12,008 nt of DNA, taken from Evtepia sp. GTDB lineage: Bacteria > Bacillota > Clostridia > Oscillospirales > Oscillospiraceae. The translations under genes were made by a program, and so were the position numbers. Position 1 is the first letter of the stretch. Each line of letters starts with the position of its first letter. Where the stretch lies: the NCBI GenBank assembly GCA_020025735.1, contig JAHHRP010000049.1, positions 1 to 12,008 of the forward strand, read 5' to 3'. Under the pieces are notes generated by a model. The model was given only the letters and a program-made list of their open reading frames with translations, did no database searches and was not told where the DNA came from. Below are positions 1-6,307 of this stretch, piece by piece.

Positions 1-249
1 CTAGAAGAACGTCAGGCCAGAGAACAAAACGCCCGCCGCCGAAGAGAACAAGCGGAGCGAGAACGGCGACGCCAGGAAGAAGCCATCCGTCGGAGTCATG
101 AATCCTACCATTATGACCGCCGCGATCCTTACGATAATTACGATCGGCACTTCTCCCAATACCGTCAGCCTACTGCCCGAGATGACCGCCGACGCTCTGC
201 TCCACCGCCCCACAAGCGTCAGGGGCGCCCACCCAATGACCGAAGATAA
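1..249 (+). CDS. C-terminal fragment of an Arg-rich protein of unknown function
   Basis: Frame 1 is open from the left edge to a TAA at 247-249, giving 82 residues with no start inside the window. The first ~31 residues are almost entirely Arg, Glu, Gln and Ala, in a pattern that suggests a charged helix or coiled coil. Residues ~32-65 are rich in Tyr, Asp, Arg and His, and the last ~17 are Pro- and Arg-rich. There is no hydrophobic segment and no catalytic motif, so this looks like a disordered basic tail of a larger protein whose domain lies to the left. It ends 46 bp before the first sirtuin start with no terminator or promoter visible between, so it may belong to the same transcript. The family cannot be named. 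Composition alone could be misleading, but the frame, its stop and the following ribosome binding site fit a real gene end. Confidence 0.6.
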   Translation, partial: LEERQAREQNARRRREQAERERRRQEEAIRRSHESYHYDRRDPYDNYDRHFSQYRQPTARDDRRRSAPPPHKRQGRPPNDRR

Positions 250-295
250 CGCCCCTTCCCTTTGAACTCACGCCAACAGGCACAAGGAGGTTACT

Positions 296-1030
296 ATGGA
301 CCCAAAAATCCTCACCCTGCAACAATGGATTGATGAAAGCCAAAACATCGTCTTCTTTGGTGGAGCCGGGGTATCCACAGAAAGTGGTATCCCCGATTTC
401 CGCAGTGTGGACGGGCTATACAATCAATCCTATTCCTACCCCCCGGAAACCATCCTCAGCAGCTCCTTTTTCTCTCAGAACCCAGCAGAGTTTTATCGTT
501 TCTACCGGGAAAAAATGCTGATCCAAGGAGCCAAACCCAACGCCGCCCATCGAAAACTGGCAGAGTTGGAGCAGGCAGGAAAACTCAAGGCAGTGGTTAC
601 TCAGAACATCGACGGCCTCCATCAGGCCGCAGGCAGCAAAGCAGTTTATGAACTGCATGGCTCCACCCTGCGGAATTACTGCGTCCGGTGCAAAAAGAAA
701 TACCCGGTCTCCTTCCTGCTGGAAACCACCGGGGTACCTCGATGCACAGAAACAAACTGCGGTGCCATCGTCCGCCCGGATGTCGTCCTCTACGAGGAAG
801 GCTTGGACCCGGATGTCATCTCCGGCGCTGTGAATGCCATTCGCAACGCAGATATGCTCATCATCGGCGGTACCTCTCTGGTGGTTTATCCCGCCGCAGG
901 TCTGGTCAACTACTACACCGGAAAAAAACTGGTGTTGATTAACAAATCCCAAACCAATATGGATTCCTCAGCAGACTTGGCCATCAACGCCCCCATCGGG
1001 CAGGTCTTCTCTCAGATCACCGTAGGCTGA
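296..1030 (+). CDS. cobB: Sir2-family NAD-dependent protein deacylase (CobB-type sirtuin)
   Basis: This 244-residue cytoplasmic enzyme should remove acyl groups from lysines using NAD+, giving nicotinamide and O-acyl-ADP-ribose. The sirtuin motifs are all visible: the NAD-binding GGAGVS at 22-27 followed by SGIPDFR at 30-36; TQNIDGLH at 102-109; the catalytic His121 in ELHGS; four zinc cysteines at 129, 132, 150 and 155; GGTSL at 191-195; and a late INKS motif. The length is normal for a bacterial sirtuin with no extra domain. The ATG is preceded by AAGGAGG at 284-290 with 5 nt spacing, which fixes the start. A degenerate paralogue begins 22 bp downstream, then fumarase and malic enzyme, so it probably shares their transcript. 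Class (deacetylase or desuccinylase) was not assigned. Confidence 0.95.
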   Translation: MDPKILTLQQWIDESQNIVFFGGAGVSTESGIPDFRSVDGLYNQSYSYPPETILSSSFFSQNPAEFYRFYREKMLIQGAKPNAAHRKLAELEQAGKLKAVVTQNIDGLHQAAGSKAVYELHGSTLRNYCVRCKKKYPVSFLLETTGVPRCTETNCGAIVRPDVVLYEEGLDPDVISGAVNAIRNADMLIIGGTSLVVYPAAGLVNYYTGKKLVLINKSQTNMDSSADLAINAPIGQVFSQITVG

Positions 1031-1052
1031 GCTACCCCTGCCGGAGGTCTTT

Positions 1053-1802
1053 ATGGACATCGAACTAAATATTCTGAACAATTGGATCAACAGCAGCGAA
1101 AACGTCGTTTTCATCTCTGGCCCGGACTTCTCCGCCGAGGCAGGCTTTCCTGACTACCGCCAGATGGAGGAGGGATATTTGGACCACTACAAATACCCTC
1201 CCGATGAGATCCTCTGCCTGTCCTTTCTCCAGCGGAACCCCTTCTACTTTTACCGCTATTACCGGGATAAAATCCTCGCTCCCGTCCTCGCTGCTCAACC
1301 CAGTCCCGCCCACCTGGCTCTGGCCAGGTTGGAAGAGATCGGAACCCTCAAAGCCATCCTTACCGTCAACATTGATGGCATCCACCAGGAAGCAGGCAGC
1401 CGGGAAGTCGTGGAGCTGCACGGCTCCGTCATGCGGAGCTGGTGCGCCAAGTGCGAAAAGTTTATGGACTTTTTCTACATCGTGGACAGCCCAACCCACA
1501 TCCCCTACTGCAACGTAGATATGTGTGGGGACTATGTCCGCCCAGCCATTGTTCTAAAAGAAGAACCCTATGACTTTACTCTGCTAGAAAAAGCCTTGGA
1601 CTATGTTCGAAACGCAGATGTTCTTATCATCGACGGTTCCGCTCTGAAATCCTTTCCCGTCCCCAACCTGATGGCCGCCTACCAAGGATACAAACTGGCC
1701 CTGATAAACACGGCTCCCTTGGTCTTTGACTCCCGGGCCGGCGTTGTGATCCGCAATCATACCTACACCGAGATCTTTCAGCAGCTCCAGCTGGATCTGT
1801 GA
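1053..1802 (+). CDS. Divergent Sir2 paralogue with altered NAD-binding motifs (possible pseudo-sirtuin)
   Basis: This 249-residue protein aligns along its whole length with the preceding sirtuin, sharing the NWI-x-S start, a YPP-x-E-I-L stretch near 48-54 and an FYRYYRDK stretch near 66-73, so a tandem duplication is likely. The zinc cysteines (131, 134, 153, 158), the catalytic-position His123 in ELHGS, and the NID of the TxNID motif are kept. Key NAD contacts differ: GGAGVS becomes SGPDFS (22-27), SGIPDFR becomes AGFPDYR (30-36), TQNID becomes TVNID (104-108), and GGTSL becomes DGSAL (194-198). In known sirtuins these positions line the NAD pocket, so normal deacylation is doubtful. It may be a regulatory or structural partner, or use another ligand. 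The frame is intact and a GGAGG (1043-1047) lies 5 nt before the ATG, so it is a maintained gene rather than a pseudogene. Confidence 0.88.
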   Translation: MDIELNILNNWINSSENVVFISGPDFSAEAGFPDYRQMEEGYLDHYKYPPDEILCLSFLQRNPFYFYRYYRDKILAPVLAAQPSPAHLALARLEEIGTLKAILTVNIDGIHQEAGSREVVELHGSVMRSWCAKCEKFMDFFYIVDSPTHIPYCNVDMCGDYVRPAIVLKEEPYDFTLLEKALDYVRNADVLIIDGSALKSFPVPNLMAAYQGYKLALINTAPLVFDSRAGVVIRNHTYTEIFQQLQLDL

Positions 1803-1843
1803 GCCGCACCGCGCAGGCAAGCCCGTGACAGGAGGAATTCCCC

Positions 1844-3208
1844 TTGAATACGAGAATAGAACACGATACCATGGGGGAAATTGCTGTCCCCATGGATAAA
1901 CTCTGGGGCGCGCAGACCCAGCGCAGCGTGGAAAACTTTCCCATCGGAGAAGAGAAAATGCCCGCAGATCTGATCCGCGCCTTTGGGGTACTCAAGCAAG
2001 CCTGTGCCGCTGCCAACCATCGTCTGGGCAAGCTGGACGAGACACGATACCACCTCATTCAGCGCGCTTGTCAGGCCATCTGTGCCGGAACATTGGCAGA
2101 CCACTTCCCCCTAGCCGTTTGGCAAACGGGCAGCGGCACCCAAACAAATATGAATTGCAATGAGGTCATTGCCCACTTTGGCAACCAGCAGGCAGGAGAA
2201 CCTCTGCTCCACCCAAACGACCATGTGAACATGTCCCAGAGTTCCAACGACACCTTTCCTTCTGCCTTACATATCGCAGCCGCCACGGTACTCCAGGACC
2301 GTCTGGCACCAGCCTTACAGGAGATGCTGCTGTGTCTACAAGGGTTGGAAGCGCAAAATACCGCCATCGTCAAAACCGGCCGTACCCATCTTCAGGACGC
2401 AGTACCCCTCACCTTTGGCCAAGAGATCAGCGGTTGGCGCTCTATGCTGGAACACAGTCGAGACATGATTTCCGACTCCTTGGATGGTCTCTACGAACTG
2501 GCCTTGGGAGGCACTGCCGTAGGCACAGGACTTAACGCCCCCCAAGGTTTCGACACCGCAGCAGCGGAGGAAGTTGCGAAACTAACCGCGCTCCCCTTCC
2601 GCACTGCCCCCAACAAATTCCACGCCCTGGCAGCCAAGGATGCTTTGGTCTTCTCCCACGGCGCTTTGAAAGCGTTGGCTGCTAATTTAATGAAGATTGC
2701 CAACGACGTACGCTGGCTGGCTTCTGGCCCCCGGTGTGGCCTGGGAGAAATCTTCCTGCCAGAGAACGAACCTGGTTCCTCGATCATGCCCGGAAAAGTA
2801 AATCCCACCCAATGCGAAGCTCTGACCATGGTGGCTGTTCAAGTTATGGGCAATGACACCATTATGGGAATCGCCGCCTCACAGGGAAATTTTGAACTGA
2901 ACGTCTATATGCCGCTCATGGCCTACAACTATCTCCAGTCCGTTCGGCTGCTGGCTGACGCCATGACCTCCTTTACCCGCCGTTGTCTTATTGGCCTAAC
3001 CCCCAACCGGGAGAAAATGACCGAAAACCTCCATCGCTCCCTGATGACCGTCACCGCCCTGACCCCTATCGTAGGATACGAGAACGGAGCCAAGATCGCC
3101 AAAAAAGCCCATCAAGAAAACATCTCCCTCAAGGAATCTGCCATCGCCTTAGGTTTGTTTACCCCGGAAGCCTTCGACGCAGCCTTCCACCCAGAGGAAA
3201 TGATTTGA
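1844..3208 (+). CDS. fumC: Class II fumarate hydratase (fumarase C)
   Basis: This 454-residue enzyme reversibly hydrates fumarate to L-malate in the cytoplasm. Like other class II fumarases it should be a homotetramer needing no iron-sulfur cluster. Visible motifs are WGAQTQRS near the N-terminus, GSGTQTNMN, the substrate-binding HPNDHVNMSQSSND (123-136), the catalytic-base region GRTHLQDA around His182, and the superfamily signature GSSIMPGKVNP at 311-321 with its mobile-loop serine. The start is TTG at 1844, chosen because it gives the standard fumarase N-terminus and has a GGAGG at 1831-1835 with 8 nt spacing; the next in-frame ATG (codon 10) would cut into conserved sequence. It follows the sirtuin pair by 41 bp and precedes malic enzyme, so fumarate can pass to malate and then pyruvate from one transcript. 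The related aspartase and argininosuccinate lyase families fit the motifs less well. Confidence 0.96.
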   Translation: MNTRIEHDTMGEIAVPMDKLWGAQTQRSVENFPIGEEKMPADLIRAFGVLKQACAAANHRLGKLDETRYHLIQRACQAICAGTLADHFPLAVWQTGSGTQTNMNCNEVIAHFGNQQAGEPLLHPNDHVNMSQSSNDTFPSALHIAAATVLQDRLAPALQEMLLCLQGLEAQNTAIVKTGRTHLQDAVPLTFGQEISGWRSMLEHSRDMISDSLDGLYELALGGTAVGTGLNAPQGFDTAAAEEVAKLTALPFRTAPNKFHALAAKDALVFSHGALKALAANLMKIANDVRWLASGPRCGLGEIFLPENEPGSSIMPGKVNPTQCEALTMVAVQVMGNDTIMGIAASQGNFELNVYMPLMAYNYLQSVRLLADAMTSFTRRCLIGLTPNREKMTENLHRSLMTVTALTPIVGYENGAKIAKKAHQENISLKESAIALGLFTPEAFDAAFHPEEMI

Positions 3209-3209
3209 C

Positions 3210-3228
3210 CTATCACATTCTGTGATAG
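3210..3228. promoter_or_regulatory. Perfect 8-bp inverted repeat, operator- or hairpin-like
   Basis: CTATCACA and TGTGATAG flank a TTC spacer in the 48-bp gap between fumC and the malic enzyme gene. A GACCTAT direct repeat (3207-3213 and 3228-3234) recurs at 21-bp spacing, about two helical turns. There is no T-run after it, so it is not a good intrinsic terminator. A TTGACC lies 17 bp from its far side, but no convincing -10 box follows. It may bind a regulator of the malic enzyme gene or act as an mRNA hairpin; that is inference. Confidence 0.5.
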
Positions 3229-3256
3229 ACCTATTGATAGAAAGGACCTTATCCCT

Positions 3257-4429
3257 ATGGACATCCGCGCAGAATCCCTGGCTCTGCACGCCAAACTCAA
3301 AGGAAAGCTGGAAGTGGTCTCCCGCTGCCCCATCCAGACCCAAAAAGACCTCTCCCTAGCCTACACCCCTGGGGTGGCCGCACCCTGTTTGGAGATCCAA
3401 AAAGATCCCGCACAATCCTTCCACCTCACCCGACGGCAGAACATGGTGGCTGTCATCACCGATGGCTCTGCTGTCTTAGGCCTGGGGAACATTGGTCCCC
3501 TGGCGGGGATGCCCGTCATGGAGGGAAAATGCGTTCTGTTCAAAGAATTTGCTGGTGTGGATGCCTTCCCCCTATGCGTCGATACCCAAGATGTGGATGA
3601 ACTTGTGAAAACCATCGCCCTGATTTCCAAAAGCTTTGGCGGAATCAACTTGGAGGACATCTCTGCCCCTCGGTGCTTTGAGGTGGAACAACGCTTAAAA
3701 GCGCTTTGCGATGTCCCTGTCTTTCATGATGACCAGCATGGCACCGCCGTAGTCATCACGGCCGCCCTCACCAACGCACTGAAGGTTGTGGGCAAGGACA
3801 AAGAATCCGTGCGGATCGTCCTCAACGGCATCGGCGCCGCCGGAGGGGCCGCAGCCAAACTGCTGTTGGATCTTGGCTATCCTCACCTAACCCTCTGCGA
3901 CAAGGATGGCATTCTCTGTCCCAATGAGCCCAATCAGCTCCCCCACCACGCCGAACTGGCTGCACGAACCAATCCCGAATGCCGCCAGGGCACCCTGGCC
4001 GATGCCCTGATCGGTGCCGATGTATTCATTGGGGTCTCCCGCCCAGGGCTGGTCACTGGAACGATGGTAGAAACCATGGCCAAAGACCCCATCCTGCTGG
4101 CCATGGCAAATCCCGTGCCGGAAATCATGCCTGATGTGGCCCTAGCCCATGGTGCCGCCGTCGTGGGCACCGGTCGGTCAGACTTTCCCAATCAGATCAA
4201 CAACGTGCTGGTTTTCCCCGGCCTGTTCAAAGGGGCACTTTCCTGTGGTGCGGTCCAGATCACCGAGGGCATGAAGTATGCCGCTGCCCAAGCTCTGGCT
4301 GCTCTGGTCCCCTCGAACCGCCTCTCCCCCACCTGTATTCTCCCCTCTCCTCTGGACCGAGAGGCTGCGGAAGCCGTGGCCGCCGCAGTCGCAGCAGAGG
4401 CGCGGCGGACAGGACACGCCCGTTTCTAA
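3257..4429 (+). CDS. Malic enzyme, NAD(P)-dependent, short bacterial type
   Basis: This 390-residue cytoplasmic enzyme oxidatively decarboxylates L-malate to pyruvate and CO2 while reducing NAD+ or NADP+, with a divalent metal. The N-terminal malic domain carries the SLAYTPGVA stretch and ITDGSAVLGLGNIGP. The metal and substrate site VFHDDQHGTA contains Asp158 and Asp159. The Rossmann nucleotide-binding loop GIGAAGGAA starts at residue 191, and MANPVPEI lies late in the NAD-binding domain. The length matches the short bacterial form with no phosphotransacetylase domain. The start has AAAGGA at 3241-3246, 10 nt upstream, and gives the usual N-terminus. With fumC it converts fumarate to pyruvate and reducing power. 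NAD versus NADP preference was not resolved from sequence, so no symbol is given. Confidence 0.95.
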   Translation: MDIRAESLALHAKLKGKLEVVSRCPIQTQKDLSLAYTPGVAAPCLEIQKDPAQSFHLTRRQNMVAVITDGSAVLGLGNIGPLAGMPVMEGKCVLFKEFAGVDAFPLCVDTQDVDELVKTIALISKSFGGINLEDISAPRCFEVEQRLKALCDVPVFHDDQHGTAVVITAALTNALKVVGKDKESVRIVLNGIGAAGGAAAKLLLDLGYPHLTLCDKDGILCPNEPNQLPHHAELAARTNPECRQGTLADALIGADVFIGVSRPGLVTGTMVETMAKDPILLAMANPVPEIMPDVALAHGAAVVGTGRSDFPNQINNVLVFPGLFKGALSCGAVQITEGMKYAAAQALAALVPSNRLSPTCILPSPLDREAAEAVAAAVAAEARRTGHARF

Positions 4430-4456
4430 GTGAGGCAACCAACCTGTAAAATTGAC

Positions 4457-4517
4457 ATGCTCCCCATTGTGCTGTTCCTCAAACAAGCAAAGTTCAAGGC
4501 CGCACAACAGGGAGCAT
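4457..4517. terminator. Long imperfect hairpin between convergent genes, likely terminator
   Basis: ATGCTCCC (4457-4464) pairs with GGGAGCAT (4510-4517) and TTGTGC (4467-4472) with GCACAA (4502-4507), separated by a 2x2 CA/CA mismatch, with a 29-nt loop. The + side is followed by TCTTCTATTTT; the - side runs into CAATTTTAC, so it could end both the malic enzyme transcript and the converging SIR2-like transcript. The T tracts are interrupted, which weakens the call. Confidence 0.55.
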
Positions 4518-4532
4518 TCTTCTATTTTCCAC

Positions 4533-5468
4533 TTATGTCGTCTTCTCCAACCGCCGACCAATGTCCTTCACTGCCATCTCATAAAAGTGCTTGTACTCCT
4601 CTTCCCCTGGTTCCTTGACCCCAAGAGAAATACATTTGGCATGGTATGCTTCCAGCAGCGCTCGTTTCGTCTCCATAGATTTTCGTTCTGGCTCAAAGAA
4701 CCACAAATCTCCATGGGGTGCGCGCTCTCGTTTCTTGCGACATAGCAGCCACCAAAGATCCATTTCTGAGGTGTCAAAGCCAAAGCCAAGCGAGTAGACA
4801 TCCCCCAAGATGAAATAATCCAGCCAGCTCAACGCTGGCATACCGTCCTGTCCCGGCCACAAAGGATACCGATGATTCGGAGCCCGGTGAGTAAGATACT
4901 CATCACAACAAAAGAGCAGATTTCCATAGTAATAATGTCCCAAAATCACCGTGTCAGGGGTCCGAGCTTCTCCATGGATATGAAACAGCGGAAGCGACCC
5001 TTTCTCCAAAGGCAAATCATAATAGGTATGGAGCATAAACCTATTTTCCGCTCGAGGTACTGCTTGTGTATGACGCAAATATCGCTGGGGATGCTCCAAA
5101 AAACCAGAGATCACAGCACACTCAATCTCATAAGTAAAATTGGGCGTAAGAACGCAGTCAAAAGGCAGCGCCAGCAGGCGCTGGAGCTGCTCGGCCAGCC
5201 AAGGATGAAGCTCACACTGGGTCAGCTCCCGCTGTAGATCTTGCAGGGAGATGTCCACATGATCCTTACTCAACAAAACGGCCTGCATGGGAAACGGCAT
5301 CGATTTGACCTGATCGGTGGTAAACGCTGTCCGGTTGATTTTTTCCAATAAACCTGTCCAGGAAGCGCCGCCATATACTCGGTTGATCCCATTGCCCAAC
5401 AACAGAACTTTGGGACGGCGTCCAGGAAAGATGGTGAGAGGGCTGGAACAGACATTGTATTCTTCCAT
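4533..5468 (-). CDS. Standalone SIR2-like domain protein
   Basis: This 311-residue soluble protein appears to belong to the SIR2-like group, which keeps the Sir2 Rossmann fold but drops the zinc module. Supporting motifs are LLLGNGINR at 22-30 followed by SWTGLL at 36-41; VLTPNFTYEIE at 106-116, equivalent to the sirtuin TxNxD region; FHIHGE at 162-167 with candidate catalytic His165, then ILGHYYYG; and SLGFGFDTSEMDLWW at 226-240, a typical C-terminal SIR2-like block. Asn110 and His165 match the pair needed for NAD hydrolysis in SIR2-domain defence proteins such as ThsA. No membrane or nucleic-acid-binding domain is fused. GAGGAG lies 6 nt before the ATG. It follows the DUF1643 gene by 77 bp on the same strand, with no clear promoter in the gap, suggesting one unit. 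Activity and biological role are unknown. Confidence 0.75.
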   Translation of the reverse strand: MEEYNVCSSPLTIFPGRRPKVLLLGNGINRVYGGASWTGLLEKINRTAFTTDQVKSMPFPMQAVLLSKDHVDISLQDLQRELTQCELHPWLAEQLQRLLALPFDCVLTPNFTYEIECAVISGFLEHPQRYLRHTQAVPRAENRFMLHTYYDLPLEKGSLPLFHIHGEARTPDTVILGHYYYGNLLFCCDEYLTHRAPNHRYPLWPGQDGMPALSWLDYFILGDVYSLGFGFDTSEMDLWWLLCRKKRERAPHGDLWFFEPERKSMETKRALLEAYHAKCISLGVKEPGEEEYKHFYEMAVKDIGRRLEKTT

Positions 5469-5545
5469 GAAAACTCCTCAACTTGCATGTAATTTCTCTA
5501 TATCTTACAGTAGGATTGCTTCCTCTGGTGCTTCTGGGATAAATC

Positions 5546-6157
5546 TCACAAAGACGCCAGATATTCCATCACTTCAAAGGGCCGTACCTTTTCATCCTTT
5601 CGCAGATAAAGTGGATGGTGGGGGTGGCCTTTTTTCGAGTTTTTCCCGGCACACAGCCACTGGGCTCCATACGTCTCCCCAATGGCCACCATCTCCCGAA
5701 CACAGTCCTGGAGATAGGGCCGCTTTTCAATGATTGTCCCCCAGGCCGCCCAGACAGCAGGAACAAATCCTTTTCCCACTTGGGATAGAACAAATCGAAA
5801 TGCCTCCATATTCTCCCGATGCAGGTCCTGGTTGCATTCCTGATCCATGTCTTCCGGTCGGGTAGCGCGCTGGGCATAGACGTTGAACATGAGAAAACTA
5901 TCGTAACCATTCCCCGCCGCAATCCGCTCCACCGATTTCAGCGTGTTGTCCAAGTCTCCCGGCGCAGCAGTAGAGGGATTGATCCCAATACAAATAAGAG
6001 GATTTTCTCCCCTAGTGCCCAGCAGATACCGATAATCTGCATAGTGGTCGGGGATATAGAGCCACTTCTCTCGGTCGAAATTCTCCTGTGTTGGGACCAT
6101 GGCCTGGGCAAAGGTCAGGATTTTCAGCTGCTGGGTCTGACAGGTAGGAACATGCAT
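5546..6157 (-). CDS. DUF1643 domain protein
   Basis: This 203-residue protein shows the DUF1643 pattern: a YRYLLG strand near 42-47; ICIGINPSTA at 55-64 with the hallmark NPSTA; an aspartate-rich DLDNTLKSVERIA at 68-80; MFNVYAQRAT at 90-99; a VWAAWG strand near 135-140; and GHPHHPLYL at 177-185 near the C-terminus. The family's biochemical function is not established; it occurs in many bacteria and phages. The ATG at 6157 was chosen because GGGAG lies 7 nt upstream; a TTG 33 bp further up would add 11 charged residues lying over that Shine-Dalgarno. It is transcribed divergently from the MATE gene at 6308 and lies upstream of the SIR2-like gene as first gene of a pair. Partnership in one system is inferred from arrangement only. 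Confidence 0.8.
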   Translation of the reverse strand: MHVPTCQTQQLKILTFAQAMVPTQENFDREKWLYIPDHYADYRYLLGTRGENPLICIGINPSTAAPGDLDNTLKSVERIAAGNGYDSFLMFNVYAQRATRPEDMDQECNQDLHRENMEAFRFVLSQVGKGFVPAVWAAWGTIIEKRPYLQDCVREMVAIGETYGAQWLCAGKNSKKGHPHHPLYLRKDEKVRPFEVMEYLASL

Positions 6158-6198
6158 CTCGTATCTCCCTCTTTCTCTCTGTTTTCTCAAGAGAACGG

Positions 6199-6227
6199 TT
6201 GCTTTTTTCAGGGCTTTCTTCTATGAT
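6199..6227 (+). promoter_or_regulatory. Promoter for the MATE-GNAT unit
   Basis: TTGCTT (6199-6204), a 17-nt spacer and TATGAT (6222-6227) form a plausible housekeeping sigma promoter. The -10 matches consensus at five of six positions; the -35 is weaker. It leaves a leader of about 75 nt before the MATE start at 6308. Confidence 0.6.
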
Positions 6228-6237
6228 AACATTATCA
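6224..6237. promoter_or_regulatory. Operator-like palindrome over the -10 box
   Basis: TGATAACATTATCA is a 6-bp perfect inverted repeat with a 2-nt centre overlapping the -10 box of the MATE promoter. A further half-site-like TTATCA occurs just downstream at about 6241-6246. A repressor bound here would block the MATE promoter and could affect the divergent DUF1643 gene. The cognate regulator is not in the window. Confidence 0.45.
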
Positions 6238-6307
6238 ATTTTATCACAAAATTCTCTTCCTGTCGAGGATATCATCCTCTCTGCAACAGGCAAAAGGAGG
6301 GATTCCC

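Noticed and set aside
416..952. Long - strand open frame opposite the first sirtuin
   Set aside because: It is antisense to a gene with full sirtuin motifs and shows no family pattern; a shadow of codon bias.
1053..1802. SirTM-type (macrodomain-linked) sirtuin
   Set aside because: The neighbours are fumarase and malic enzyme, with no macrodomain, GcvH-like or lipoate ligase gene, and full-length similarity is to the adjacent ordinary sirtuin.
3210..3228. CRP/FNR-type binding site
   Set aside because: The half-sites are in the reverse order (TCACA then TGTGA) with only a 3-nt spacer; a CRP box needs TGTGA-N6-TCACA.
3205..3237. Internal promoter for malic enzyme using TTGACC as -35
   Set aside because: At 16-18 nt spacing the -10 position reads roughly GACCTA or ACCTAT, with poor consensus match; not strong enough to list.
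4430..4745. Small + strand open frames after malic enzyme
   Set aside because: They have no ribosome binding site, cross the hairpin at 4457-4517 and run antisense through the SIR2-like gene.
6158..6190. TTG start at 6190 for the DUF1643 protein
   Set aside because: The extension lies over the purine-rich Shine-Dalgarno of the ATG at 6157 and adds only charged residues not typical of the family.
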